Origin: Caprimulgus europaeus
Taxonomy: Eukaryota > Chordata > Aves > Caprimulgiformes > Caprimulgidae
Assembly (NCBI GenBank): GCA_907165065.1
Contig: OU015523.1
Coordinates: forward strand, 120,492,246-120,556,245
Direction: 5' to 3'
DNA length: 64,000 nt
The position numbers and the translations under genes were made by a program. Position 1 is the first letter of the stretch. Each line of letters starts with the position of its first letter. Below the pieces are notes generated by a model, which searched no databases, had not been told where the DNA came from, and saw nothing but the letters and a program-made list of their open reading frames with translations. Positions 25,367 through 39,200 of this stretch are shown here, piece by piece.

Positions 25367-25509
25367 GTGATGCAGAGTACAGTTGCTCACCACCCACCGA
25401 TAACAATCCCAGAGGAGTGAAAAGGAACCCCAAAACCAAAATCACAATCCCAGAAAAGCGAGCCTGAGCAATTCCCGAGAGAATCCCCCCCACTTTCCCA
25501 TCAGCTCAG

Positions 25510-25521
25510 GTTAATATACTG
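25510..25521 (-). promoter_or_regulatory. TATA-like element of the 25.2-25.8 kb LTR
   Basis: The minus strand reads cagtatattaac, one change from the cagtatataaac expected at the U3/R boundary of this LTR family. Whether it still works cannot be told. Confidence 0.4.
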
Positions 25522-28088
25522 AACACGACGTGATATGATATGGAAAATCTTATTGGCACATCCAACTGTCAGTTCTGGGTTTTACTGACTACTACACTTC
25601 TACTCTCCCCTTCCAGTCCTCTACTCTTGCAAACTACCTAAGTATGGTGTCCTTGTAGTTATCAACATTGTTCTTATAACAATCTCCACTGAAACCAAAA
25701 CACAGCTCCTTCTAGCTACTAAGAAGAAAATTAACCCTATCTTAGCGAAAACCAGGACACTGAGTGAAATAAAATCAAGTTCAATGTATTTCTAAGAGAC
25801 ATTAAAAGTAGGTTGCACTTTTGAGAGTGGGAAGGTAAAATCTGTGAGACAGAACTTGTGCTTTTCTGTATCTTAGCAAGGTCAAAAAGGATAACCTTTT
25901 TGCATTAGAAGCAAGTTACTATGATTCAGGAAAATAACTAATGGTCTAACTGTGAGTACAAAAAAAAAGTTAGTAAAAATGGCTCATGAAAAACCCTCTG
26001 GACACATCTAAACCTGCCAACTGAAGTAAATAGATTAGTGGAAGAGTAAAATATGCAATGCAGGAACAATATTCTTAGTAGCAAGACCACACTAGGAAAA
26101 GAACTATTCAGGGAGGTTTTTGTTTTGTCTTTATCATTTTTTCCCAGGTAAATTCCCCGAGGCTTCTTGTTTAGTTAGCATTTGATATCTAACCTACCTC
26201 TTAAGTATATGATACAAAACTGTTAACACTCCTCTCTTGTTTAGTTTATATAAGGATTATTTTAGAAACAGGTACAGCCTGGTTCAAAGACCTCTGAAAT
26301 CAAAGGACAAACTTTCATTACTTTCATAAAGCTTTGGCAAAAAAAAAAGCCCTCTCTGTGGTTTCTGTTCTTGCAGTGTAAGATGAATAGTGGGCTGATA
26401 GATACTTTCATTTTATCAGGGCTAGTTTTAATGAGGTTGTTGCAATCTGAAGTCAACTTTTGCATGTATTTTTACCTCTACATTCACATGTTTCTTATCA
26501 ACTTAAACATTTGAAGGGTATAATTAGGGAAGCTCACTAAGACAGTCTGCAGTTCTGATATCCTCATATTCTATTCAGCAAAACAGGAAGGAATGAATCT
26601 AGAAAAATGTCACCATTTTATCATATCTGCCACTGCCATAGCCAAATGTATCAGATCTCTACAAATTTGGCCATTAGTGTGCACATAGTAAATTGCTTCT
26701 ATTTATAGTCCATTCTGCATTTCCTCTAAGTATTCCTGGAAAACATTTCCTAGCTGTAAGTTTAAAATTAATCAATCAATTTTTGTTTTTATAACACCAT
26801 TCTGGAAAATCCACTCATAACACTTTCAGTAATAGAGATAAGAAAAAAATGAATCCATACTCTCCATTTAAAACTAAAATATCTGTCATCTTGACTATGT
26901 TCACTTAAGACATTTCAACTGTGGAAGTTCCACTAGTTTTATACCTATAGGAACTTTTAACTTCAAAACTAACAAATATGCATGGGAAGTAAAAGAAGTA
27001 TCATGGTCACAGAGAAGAATATGGAACTGATCAGACCTTTGATTTGATTCCATAAATCAGGTCCTAATTTCTACGTTTGTGAAAATTAGAAAATATTTTA
27101 AAGGCATTTCTTCAGGTCACAGTGTGGCTGCTGAAGGGTAACTGTGGGATTACTCACAGTTACTCATAGATGTCAACAACGTGGATGTCTGCAGCTGAGC
27201 TAAGCTCTTTTCAGGGTCATGAACAGAAAGAGAGTGTCTTATAGGTCAGGTCAGCTCACTTGTTCTGGACGTTTTGAGTCATGTCCTTCAAGTGTCTGTT
27301 TCTCTCTTAATCATAAAAGGTGTTGAGAATGATTAGCTCCAGTGCAGACATCTGTGGAGACCTCTCCTGTTCATCAAAAGAGTTTTAGCATGAACTACAG
27401 CCCAACGTCATAGTGAAACTTCTGTTAAATAGCCAAATGGAAGACAAATATAATAAGAAACCCACCAAATCCCACCTCAGACAAGACATGAATGACATGA
27501 GTTCATGTATTTTAATAGTTTATATTTAATAATGCCATAAGAGATTTGGAAGAAAATAATATCATGAAATGATGAAGCACTGGCTATATTCACCAACTTA
27601 GGTAAATTTTGTCATCAGAATAACTAACATTTCAATACAAATGTTATTGCCCTCTTAATATATGAATATTAAAGCTGTAAACTTACACAAAGTACAGCTA
27701 AATGCCCAAATACATTCAAAAGCTAGTTCCTCAGTAAAATGAGGCACTAAATGGGTTGAATGTACACTACATGACAGGTTTTATCAGATGGTTCATTGAC
27801 CCCTATTCCTGTAAGTCATCCAGAGAAAATTATATTAGCACTTTGGGCACATGTTGAGAGAGGAACTAGAGAACTTACCAAAGCACATATAGAACTGGGC
27901 AGCTGAAGAAATATGCAGAAGGACTAAATGAAGAAATTTGAACAATAATCACAGAGAGTAAAATTTTGGGATCCAACTTGGAATTCAGAATTTACTCAGT
28001 TGTATTTTATTTTGTGAGGCTGCTGATTACCTTGTTCCTTTTAAAAAAAAAAAATAATATTTTTTTTCTGTGTGCTTGTGTGTGTTTT

Positions 28089-28099
28089 GGGGGGGGGGG
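28089..28099. repeat. Poly-G tract, 11 G
   Basis: Uninterrupted G11 following a tgtgtgtt patch. Confidence 0.85.
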
Positions 28100-31000
28100 A
28101 TCCATCCACCTTTCATCTATATGTTATCACATCTACCAGCATATTTGAGCAACATCATACATATCCTGCACTTGTTTTTGCAGGTAGAGTGCTGTCTTGT
28201 CCTACAGAAGAAGTGCTTCTACTCTGAATATATTTAAAAAGTATTTTTAATACTGGAAAAATCCAAGAGTGACAAGGTCACTTATCTCTTGCTGTCAGGA
28301 TGCATCTGCATTTGCTGACAGGCTCTTTCTTCCTCTGGCAGGCTTAAAACTTCCGCCTTTCATCTGTTCTCAAGGTAAATGAAAGTCCTATATGCAAACA
28401 GAGGTCTGTTGAAACAGACCTTCACTCACATCATGCTCTCCTGACCTGAATTTGCTCATTTGGTAACAGTAGGATTCCAGTCATGCAGCTTTACCTAAAA
28501 ATTAATCATCTAATGCTATCAGTTAAGGCACCTATGCTCTTTTAGTAATCCAGGGATTTTCAGACTGTGAAAGGTGGCTTCCCCTCCTCTTTGTGAAAAG
28601 TGGTAAATACTCAAGGTGGACATGTCTCTATAAAATTTCCTTTCCTGGCTTAACTGGAGGGCATCAGTCATGTAGCAATTGGAAAGTATTAACTCATTCT
28701 GCTGGACATTCTCAGAAACTTAACAATGAAGGTTCCAACCAGTCTTGTCCTAGGAGGAGAGATCAAGCTCTTTCCTAGCCCTCCTGGAAGAGTCTCGACA
28801 TCACAGATCTTACCAGTCCCAAATGCTTACCTTTCTCACTTCTTTCAGCACACCAAAGAAGATTGATTTCCCCTCTCTATTATCCTGTGACCATTTCTTT
28901 AATTGGAACAGCAAGCAAAAAACACGAGGGGCTGCTGGCAGGGGCAGGAAAGAAGATTGTATCATGAGCAAAGCTCTCTCTAGGTCAGTCAGAGAGCCAA
29001 CAAACTCTGCATGCTTACAGTAAGAGTCATATTGAGGACTCCTATAAAGGCTAAAGTAATGTCTCGACTCAGGAAAATAAAATAAAGCCTCTAGAGCTCA
29101 ATAAACTGCAAAGTTTGCTTTCAGTCACTCATATACACATTCGGAAACTCAAAGTTACATGGAAAAACACAGATTGCAAAGATGTCAGTATTTTTAGTAT
29201 GTGTGCAGTAAACCACCAAAAAAATGCACAGATTTAAGTAGACTGCAGTTATCTCTGTCACAATGAACAAAGAAGCTATTTATTTTTGAAACAACGTTAA
29301 AGATATAAGAGCATTAGCATGTAGCAAAGTATCTTGTCATCATAAGTACTTTTTATTGACAAGAAAGAATTTCAGGTTAATTACCTGATTTCTCAAAGCT
29401 CTTAGCTATCCACTTCCCAGCCAGTAAGTATTGAACGTTTGGTGATCTCCGATTTCTTACAGACTTGTCTTGCCATCACTTACTGATGATTGTCCTGGGA
29501 ATGTCCCAACTTTCAAAATAGCAATGTGTTTTCTACCGCTTAAGGTTGTCAAAAAATTTAACAACTCTAGTAAGAAAAACACATCCTTGTTTGTCAGACA
29601 CAGGGAACACAAGGGTATCGTCAGATTGCCATGGTGGAATTCAGTGGGTCAGATTGCCCTGAATATTCACTAGCATTTCATACTTCTAACCTTCACCTTA
29701 TAGAAGGCTCATTAGAGAGATGTTGCATATACCTCAAGGGAATTTTAGTGTTTGAGGAGATTATATTCTTATAGGATAGCAGAGAGATTTGCACACAAAG
29801 CTAAAAGACTTCAGAGGCAGCATAAACATTGTTTAGATGCTGCACTTTAATTATTTGTCTTTGATGAAGCTTTTTGCTTCAGTTCTTTGACAGCTTTCCA
29901 ACTGATATTGTAGATATATCTCTAGATCTCGAATATTTTTTACAGGTGCAGGGAGTAGTTTTATTAAAATATTTATGCACACATATGCAGTTGCATACAT
30001 GCATGTTCCATTCCTCTTGCATCTTGAGGTGTGAGAAATGACCAGGGGAAAAATCCCAATTTTGCTCCCAAAGGGGAACCCTGTAGCCTGGTTTCCAATG
30101 ACCGAAATTATCAAGCCCAGAATTTGTAACTACTGAAGCCAACTGTTGCTTCTTTTTTCTCAGAGTGCTACAAGCAGCAAGTACCATATTCAGCACAGCA
30201 CATAAACCATGATCAAAGAATGAGTAATAAATAAAATGGATTAAATAAGAAAGAGAAAGAAGAGATTAAGGAGAATATAGAGTAAAATAAAGACCATGAG
30301 AAGGAGCTTCATACTCTTCTTGGTCTATTAGGATTCATCAGTGGCTCCTGTAGGGCTGATTTAGTTATCTTCAGACTTTTGCCATGCATACAGTTATTTG
30401 TAATCCCACTAAACAATAGAGAAGTTCTATTTCCAAATTGTACATTATGACTTTTGAGGAAAGAGTTTAAAATTCATCACGTGCGTAAAAACAAATCAAG
30501 CTGACAGAATGCTCAAATATACTGTGCTGTCTGGATTTATAATTGAAAAACTCTCTGCTGCTTGAAATAAGTGAAATAGAGCAGAAGAACTAGCAGACAA
30601 GCAGGAGATCAGAATTAAACAAATTTGTGTAAATAAATCCCACTTACTCATCAGATAGAGGAATACATTTTCTCTGTATTTGGCTTTTCTGTCAGATAAT
30701 GTGAATAAATATTGTTTCGGAGGGGAGGGCAGAGGTCATCCAGATTGATATTTATTTATTTTGTTTCACTTAAACAGGCCTGTGTGAAGTTCTGGGACAA
30801 AAAGGAAGAATAAATCGATGTGTCGGATCACAGTTCGTAGTGCTGCTGGCTCAGTTCTCCTCTGGGATGTTAGAAATCCACTATTTGGTAGCCCAGTTTA
30901 GTTTCCAGATGTGCACCACCTGATGCAAAGTAGATATCTGGCTTTGTCTAAGCATTGCTCTAAACAGCACCAGAGGGTTTTGGTTGGGAATGTATTTAAG

Positions 31001-34000
31001 TGGACATTTAACACTGGTTACATATCCAGTCTTAGCACAGTTTATCAAAAATTATAATTGCTAGTTTAGTTTTGATCATATCCTTAAGTAAAAATTATTC
31101 TACTGAGTGGTTATGGATTGATTAACTATTTGGTGGTGTTTTCTCTTTAACAAGATCTCTGAAATTATTGGAGTGAGCTCTTCCCCATGGCTCCAAAACC
31201 TCCTTAATAATAAATACTAGATAAACAGTTGGGCTGGCCAAACTGGGTGATAATCCTTGATATTTATGTGTGTCACAGGGCCAGTGTCTACGAAGAGGGC
31301 TTGAATGTTAGCAGGAAGCCATCTTTAGTGTTGAGGCAGTGGTCCATGTAATTGTTAGCCATTTCCCATTTAATTTGATGGGACTTCACACAGGCTAAAA
31401 ATCAAGCAATGCCAAACTGCTATGATCAAAGAGCCAATAGCCACAAGCTAGTTCCATAGTACATGGAGCCTCTTCCAGCCCTTCCATCCTGTTGGTAGCA
31501 TGATTGAACTCATACTGCCCTGGGATCAATCATTAAAATAAAGAAAGGAAGGATTTTTTTTTTATTTAATTTGTTTTCCTCCCATAATCATTTTTTCCCA
31601 GACATGTTTCCTGGGATCCAACTAGTTTGTTGGTTTTGACTACAGCATTAACCAGTTTCTAGAGCAATGGGGGTCAAATGAATTTTATTACTTTGGCAAC
31701 AGATTATCAGATGAGACAACTCTGAAAAGTGGTTAAAAATATGAAAGAAATCTAATTAGAGCCTGTTTCTGATCTCTTGGACTCAGTGTAAGAAAAGCAG
31801 TTGTGAGAAGAACAGCACATTAACAGTTATGTCTGTCTGCTGAAAGACATTATTTCAGAAGAAAATGACATTAAAAATGTAGATAAACTTTCAAACCACA
31901 GAGGACTATTTGTCTTTTTGAATTGCTAATATGCCAAGCGCTGTGCAGTGAAGACTTATTTTGTGGTGTCTATCCATCAGTAGCTGTGGCATTGACATCT
32001 AAATGCCAGAGGTGATCACACATAATTTTTTCATCTGTCCTAGTCATCTTTCCAGGAAGACAACCAACATAAGTACCAGTGCTTACATTACTAAGTTACA
32101 ATCATTCAACACTGACTATTTTACAAGTAGAAATACTAGATACCAGTGGCCATTAGATTCAAAATTTTTGGTCTTTTTTGTGCAATAGCATGTCTGAGGT
32201 ATGAGTAAACCTCAAGTTCAACCTGGATCAACATTGAAAATTTCAAGTGCAGACCTAGGGAATCTGCAGAACAATCCAGAAGTCTCTTGGTTGGAGATTT
32301 CTGGTGCCTTTCTTAGCAACTGAAAAACAGAAGTTCAAACTGATTTTATGAAATAATTTGGAAACTTTTTACATTTTTGTCCTGAAATTTAAATAAGGTT
32401 TTCAGGGAGAAGGTTTTCATATGCATAAAGTTTTGTAACACCCCAAATTTGAAAGCTTATACACAGACATAAATGTATCTTGTGATTCTGCAATAAACTC
32501 CTCAAATGGTACCTGCACATAGATAAGTACTAACCTCAGAGAGAGTTCTGCTACTAAAGGGCTAAATTTTGTGTTATACTGAGGTTAGAAATGGATTTGA
32601 GGGAGGGAATGTCTAAATCTTGTTAAATATGATACTATTTTCCTTCTTGTAAAAGCCTTGTTTAATAATGTAGGTAAATGTAGTTTTTCCCTGTAGACTC
32701 AGTCACACTCAACTAAGCTAAGCTCAGGATGGGACCTGGAGAAGATCCACACTGTCATTAACTTTGACTCCCTGGGTGCCTTTCCCTAGTTCATCTCTCT
32801 ACCCGACTTTTCCAAATTATGTGTTTGGGAAATTGCTTAATTGCCCATCTCCCAAGAGTTCTCATAGAACTATTTAATTAGTCTGTAAGGTGCTCTTGAA
32901 ACTATATATTTATTTCATTTTATTTATATTATATCTGATTAAGTGCTCGAGGTGCAAACTGTTCAAAGTCATTGGATTTATCTCCTTTTTTTTTCTTTCT
33001 TTCTTACTCTATATATTTTTTTTTTTCTTCCAGCAGACTGGGTGAAAAGGGAGACAGTGACTAAAGAGCTCAGACTTTGGATGTAGCACCTTTCTATACT
33101 TGTCAGTGCCTGCTTTAACTCCCCAGTCAACCATTCCCTTGACTAAGTGACGGAAAAGGTCTTTTTCCCAGTTCCAGAGCTAGATGATGATGATGGTAAT
33201 TTCATTATATTTTCTCCATTAGTTTCAATTTATCCTTTTAATTAAAATGTAAAGGAATGACAGATCTCCCATGCTCATTCTAAGTCTTTACTGAAAGTTC
33301 AACATCCCAAGTGGGACCTGAACTCACATTATCACAGAGCAAAAGTTCAAAGCACTAAAACAGGAAACATTAATGTGTCAAGCAAGTAAGCTAGCACTTA
33401 CCAGGATCAATTTTCCACTTAGGCAGCCTTTGCCCAATTGTGCTAACTCCCACTGAATCTATACCCACTAATGGATCAAAGCAGAGACGCTAGGAATTCT
33501 AAAATCAACAATTCCCAAAGCTCATTAATATTACAATTGCACCCACCAGCGTTGCTGTGAGCGGGAACTCTTTACACATTTGTTTTAATAAAGTTGGATT
33601 TGAGTTTTCTTCTTTTTGTCAAGGGAGGACTTTTGACCCAGTATGAAGGTTTGGCATCATAATACCTTCAATTGAGTTGCAGACTGGATGATTATTATTT
33701 TTTCAATAAATTTGCATGGGTGTTTGATGAAATAGTAAGATACTACAGATAAAAACAATGACAAGAATGTGAGATGTTCAGTACTGAAAAGACTTTTTCT
33801 CACTGACATATATCATATTTGACTACCACTATTAATTCCTGGATCTAGCAAACCACCACAATTCAGTTAGTCCTCAATTTCTCTTTCTAATCTCACTCAG
33901 ACAATCAAAGTCTTCAGAACTCACGAACACACATTACAGCTTTACCTTGTTCTTTTAAAACTGATATTAACATTAAAAATACAGAACAAAATCTTTCAGT

Positions 34001-35545
34001 GAATGGCAAGACAGCAATGAAAAAATAATATGGAATTTGTCAAGGTATTTGAAAATAATGACATTTGAAGATTCTTTTCAGTTTTGCTTCTCTTTTTTGT
34101 TTTTCATTGCTCCATTTAAAGAGGTGGGCCCAATGCATATTCTCTCAGTTAAACCATTGTTATGTCCTCAGCTTTAAAATTCGTGCATTGATGTAATGAA
34201 GCTGGAACAAAATCAGCAATTCAGTGGAGGTAAAATAACATCAACAGCAGTTTTCTAGATAAGGACTGTAAATGTTGTTGCTGCAACTATCCTCTTGAGG
34301 TGTCTACCACTGACTGAAGTGCTAGACTCCCAGAGTGCGGCAATGTTGAGGTGGGCATATTACAAAACCATCTTTCAGATTTTGATATTATCTGGTAGCT
34401 GAACTCACCCTATAATGTGACTTAAAAATGATGGTGTGTAAACCATACAACCTATACTACCCAGTAAATAAAGGTAGTTTTGCTGTTGATAAGCTGTTCT
34501 TTATAGATTTGGCTAAAAAAAAATAAAATTAAAAAGAAAAAAATCTTAGTCTTGAGACAAAAGTCTCTGTTGGGTAAAAGATAAGCAATTCCAGGCAGAA
34601 ATCTACACATGAAACACATCTTGTTTTGCAATAGCTTCACAATTCTAGCCTGTGAGATGCACTAAACCTCAAATTACAAAATAGCTACCTTTCAAAAACT
34701 TGATACTGAAATAACTTCTGCAGCAGAATTTCTCTTTGTATATTAAAATACCAACTACACATTGTTACACATTATAAAATGCATTGCCTTGCCATGGAAA
34801 ATAGGAAGAACTTGAAAAAAAGAACAAAAAAATAAACAACATCAACAAAAAAATAAACACACTCCCCACAGTATTGCAAGAAACTCTCTGAGAACTATAT
34901 TGCTTAAAGTATCTTTGGAAATAATATAGATGATACAGCAAACATCAGGTAACTGAACTGTCAGTACTCAGTCCTGAATGAATGTACAGGGGAGACAGTA
35001 TGATTTAATTATTCACATAATAGTTTAAAAACCCCTGATAAGTATAAAGTTGATGTGCTGTAAATGGCTGACAAAATAATAATAGTAGCAAGGATTTGAT
35101 CTGCATGCATTACAACCTAATATTTCTCTATATAATAATTCAGAGGTTCACTAAAGAGAAACTAACATCTTTCTGTTGTCAAGGTTGAGTTGGTTTCTCA
35201 TTATAAGCCATATTCTAACAATTCCACAAATACAATCAATTGTAAGGGAAGCTGGTTGCAATCAGTACATTTAGGTTGCCTGACACACTTCATTATAACG
35301 TATTCCAGTGACTATTTTTTCCTCTGAGAAGCAGTAATACCATTTTTTTTCCACATGATCACAGGGGATCCCTGTCTTATTTAGTGAATTCAGACACAAA
35401 ATTAAGTTTGCAAGGGCAATAATTGGTAGTTGCTCAGCTTTGCAGCCTGAGTAACATTATCATAACCTTGTTTATTTTCCCTTTAAGTGACATTTAGTAC
35501 ACACCATTTAATATCTATTATCTATTTATATAAAAACGGCAGAGA

Positions 35546-35584
35546 TTTTTTTTTGGTTTGGTTTTGTTTTGGTTTTTTCCCCCT
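35546..35584 (+). repeat. T/G-rich tract ending in C run
   Basis: About 39 bp of ttttttttggtttggttttg-type sequence ending in ccccc. It is of the same style as the other G/T-rich tracts in the window. Confidence 0.7.
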
Positions 35585-35856
35585 TAAGCCCCAAAAGCTG
35601 CCTCTTTCATGGCATTCTCTATTTTTCTGATACTACTCATTGTTCCCTTCCTACCTTTTGGCATTTTTTCAAAACTGTGTACTAAAAAATGTCAAAGGAA
35701 ATTTAAATCACAAAATACATAAAGTTCTCTGAAAAGTCAAACTAAGAACCTATTGCCTACATCCAGCATTCATTTCTCTACAGTAGATGCTGAAATGTCA
35801 ATTGATAAGTATCAGAATTCTGTCTAAATCCTCTGTATATGCCCTTAATTTGATGT

Positions 35857-36172
35857 CAGAGAATCGTAGAATAGTAGAATGTATTGGGTTGGAAGGGACC
35901 TTCAAAGGCCATCTAGTCCAACCCCCCTGCAGTGAGCAGGGACATCTTTACTAGAGCAGGTTGCTCAGGGCCCCATACTGCCTGACCTTGAATATCTCCA
36001 GGGATGGGGCCTCCACTACCTCTCTGAGCAAGATGTTCCAATGATTCACCACCCTTGTATTGAAAAACTTTTTCCTAATATCCAACCTAAATCTACCCTT
36101 TTCTAGTTTAAAACCATTACCCCTCCTCCTGTTGCTACCTGCCTTTGTGATCAGTTCTTCCCTAGCTTTCTT
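35857..36172 (-). mobile_element. CR1 LINE 3' end
   Basis: Minus-strand copy of about 315 bp. The tail complement is cagagaatcgtagaatagtag, followed by 'attgggttggaagggacctt', 'catctagtccaacccccctg', 'caggttgctcagggccccat', 'ccagggatggggcctccact' and 'tttttcctaatatccaacct'. The ORF2 C-terminus is present but broken. It is 5'-truncated near 36172. It belongs to the ttggaagggacctt group but has a different 3' UTR middle (gcagtgagcagggacatctt) from the copies at 8841 and 48262. Confidence 0.95.
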
Positions 36173-36254
36173 ATGAGGGAGATTGAAGGCAAAATATATT
36201 CAAGATGAACCAGGATGAAGTCTATGTCATGTCCTCACTATCAGCAGTCAGGGA

Positions 36255-36280
36255 GGAGTCACTATCAGGAGTCACTATCA
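36255..36280 (+). repeat. Two-copy 13-bp tandem repeat
   Basis: ggagtcactatca is repeated perfectly back to back. A related ctcactatcagcagtcagg lies just upstream. Confidence 0.85.
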
Positions 36281-39200
36281 TGCACTCTTCACATGCCAAA
36301 CAGGAGCTCATAGTTTAATCCTCAAGAATATTTTCTCAGTATAGAGATGGACTGAGTGAATACTCCCATCTGAATGGTTAATTTGAAGGAAGAGCACTGA
36401 AATACACTAAAACACACAAATTACTTCCCTTGGTGTGACATATAAAGAAAGCCACAGACGACCTCAAGTCCCCCTGGCTAGGGCACCAAACACTGCAGAG
36501 CAAGACTCTTACCTGGGTCTTTTTATGCAACTAATGATCAATAAATGCTCTTAATGTGCACAGCAGCATTTTGGGTAATTGTTTTGGATTATGTGACCTT
36601 TCTGCATTTTGCTAAGGAACTCCCACACAAATAAAAGTTCAATATTCTTATGAAGTAGAATCAGACACTGACATGTGAAACAAAACAAATTTGCATGCAT
36701 ATCTTATATTTTATTCCAATCTATCACCAAGAATATTTTTTTTTTTTTCCATTTTCTGGCAGAATACTAATAAAACTAGCTTGTTCCAGACAAAGAGGCC
36801 TGTCACCCTCAAGCTAGGAAGATATCATCCTTCTTTTTGTTTCAAGGAATGTCCTGGAGATAATAATCATAAAATTAAGGCAGTACAGGAGGCTGTGTGG
36901 AGTGGGGGTCATGATGGAAACCAATTTTTTTTTTAAAATGCCTCTAGGTTTTCATCTGTAAAATATTCCTGTAACATAAAGTACAAAGCTTAAAAGTGTA
37001 ATGATAGTAAGGTGCAGAAATGTCTTGGATTCAGAGGTGTTATATTGTCTAGCTTTATCACTAATTATTGTATTTTTATATTCAACTTTAGCAGCATCCC
37101 AAGGCACTTTTCTAAATGCAAATAGAGAATATAACAGTCCATACCTGAAAAGACAAATCTTTCTTCAGAAATCGTTGTCTTAAAGTTTGATTAAGTCATT
37201 TCAGATGGAGCTTCTGAATGTCAGTACTCCCTTTTCTGCCCATACCTAATAAATGTAAGACAATTATAACGGAACATATTCAAGCAGTCTCAGGATTAAA
37301 TGTGTCTAATCTTAAAAAAAGAGATTACATTGAGAATATTCCATTTATAGTCACTGTGAAAACCTAAGAAAATTAGTGCAATTGAAATCATTCAAAACAT
37401 CTTTAAAAATGATCACTCTTATTTTATTAATTGACTGTTGAACCTGAGAAAGTCAGGATCAAGGCAATGGGCCACAGACTAAAATGAAAATGTCTGTCAC
37501 CTGTAAATATTTTATCCTAACTACAGATTCTGCTAATAGGTCTTTTCTCAAACACCCTGCTGTTAACTCCAGAGCTGTGACTGTCAGCAGAGTTGCACAA
37601 ATGTCCAATTAAACTCAGCAATGATCAGATATTGTATTTTGATAGGAAAGCAGTTTGGGTTACAATTAAAAACTCAAGTCTCTAGACAGTTAGTCAAGCC
37701 TATGTGTGAGAGTCAGGCTCTTCCTTGAAAACCTGTTAAAAGGATGGCACTAAAACTCATCCAAGATGTGTTTTCTTTGCAAGCCCCTACGATGCATCAA
37801 GATCTGAACCCTGCCCAACCAGTGGTCTCAATATGAGACAGCAAGATAGAAATTTGACTGTCTCAGGCAGTATATAATGAGGGAAACAAGCAATTTCATG
37901 GTTTGTGAAGCCTGTGCTGCCTAGGAAAAGTTTCATCTCATCTACCTACAGAGGTTTTCAGAGTAGGTGCTGAAGTTTGAATGAACTATCCTCAATCCTC
38001 TCTACTGAGAAAAATAAACACTGCAGGGCACCATCTGACCTATTTTAGATGTCCAGAGAGAGATGAACCATGAGCCAAAATTGTCTGTTTCTCTTCAATG
38101 ACTGTAAAAGAACCGTTGGTAGACAGCTCACATGTCAGAATCTCCACTGTAAATGCCTGAGTTGGGTGAGATGACACTTAACCCGGTCTTCATAAATTAC
38201 ACAACATGTGTAACTAGTTTTTATTGTGTTTATTGTAAACTAACTAACTGAATAAATGTTTATAAGAAATCTGAACTTCAGTAGATTTCATGTTTTGTTT
38301 TGTTTTCTTATTGTTAGGAAAGCTTTCTGTGAGTATGTATTGCTATAAGCAAACTATGAAAAACTGTTAAAATTTGAGGGAATATTAAAAATATTTAACA
38401 TTTTCAAGGTGGTAGATATGCTTCCGACTAAATTGCTTGCACATTTCCAGCACTGTTGAAAGAGAAAGCCCAGTAGGGATCAGTCTCTTTATTGATACCA
38501 CAGTGCTTTAGCAACCTCCCCAGTGTCTTCCCTTTTCATTTATGTCGTGCCTGCCTCTGGCATCTTTCTACAATTTTGTCACTACATTTTGTTGCTGCCA
38601 TTGTTTCAAATGCTCTTTGCATCACACTCAGCTTTTCCATCTATTTGAAAACCACATCTGAAAACATTTTTTCTTCAAAGGTTATCTCTTGTCCTTTTGC
38701 TCTTTCTTTTTAGTTGCTGTTATCTGGATCTCTAAGGTGTATATTACAACTTCAAAAAAGCTTTCAAGGCTTAGTTTGTCTGAAAAATATTCTACAACAT
38801 GAAACATAATGACCGTACTGTATAGTATTACTTTTAATAATTAATTTGCATGTAGTCCTGGGCTTTCTGGATTTTTCCAAGACTGACAGAACGATTTCAG
38901 GTTCAAGTTGTTCATTGATTATTTTTCTCATAGCAGTAGAAAAATGATCCACAGGAGACAGACAATCTCAGTTTTCTAGTGATGTTTTACAATTTAGCAT
39001 TTAATACCTTTCAGAAGATGAAAGGTTTTGTTTTAACTTAAGCAAAGGTAAGCAGTTTCTTCTGATGGTGTTGGATATGAGGATGATAAGGTCAGCCAAA
39101 TTGCTTAGCTACTGAACAGATTAAATCACGTGCCTTGGTCAGACAGTTGGTGTGATAAAGAGACACTCAAAGGAAAGGAGGGCATGTGATAACATAAAAG

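Larger units (their letters stand above)
25195..25759 (-). mobile_element. Endogenous retrovirus LTR, avian ERVL-type, solo, 3'-incomplete
   Basis: Minus-strand LTR. Its 5' end is at 25759 and begins TGTCCTGGTTTT, followed by the 'gttaattttcttcttagtag' and 'gctgtgttttgg' blocks, a TATA-like cagtatattaac (25510-25521), 'ggtgggtggtgagcaactgt', an A/T-rich tract, and 'atctcaacctacaagtctcc' near the other end. This block order is one I recognise from a widespread avian ERVL-type LTR. The expected 3' terminus (…CACGACA) is absent, so the left end is truncated at about 25195. No internal retroviral gene is adjacent, and no target-site duplication could be matched. The polyadenylation region is degraded. 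Confidence 0.8.
25760..35856. other. Long repeat-poor stretch, no supportable gene
   Basis: About 10 kb with no recognisable CR1, LTR or RNA gene. It contains short tracts: A8 near 26340, G11 at 28089-28099, a purine-rich patch at about 30226-30306, T runs near 31553 and 32985-33026, and a T/G tract at 35546-35584. Fragments near 31368-31405 and 32560-32590 vaguely recall very old amniote repeats, but not enough to call. Small open frames (27966-28148, 28593-29023, 29851-30196) have no domains. Confidence 0.5.

Noticed and set aside
25302..25493. Minus-strand frame with IYIYIY repeats
   Set aside because: Translation of the (AT)n tract and the surrounding LTR. Not a gene.
31368..31405. ttgatgggacttcacacagg, similar to a very common old repeat of reptiles and birds
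   Set aside because: A single short block with no ordered partners. It could be chance.
36255..36280. 13-bp tandem repeat as a possible CRISPR-like or regulatory array
   Set aside because: Only two back-to-back copies without spacers in vertebrate DNA, so it is an ordinary small duplication.
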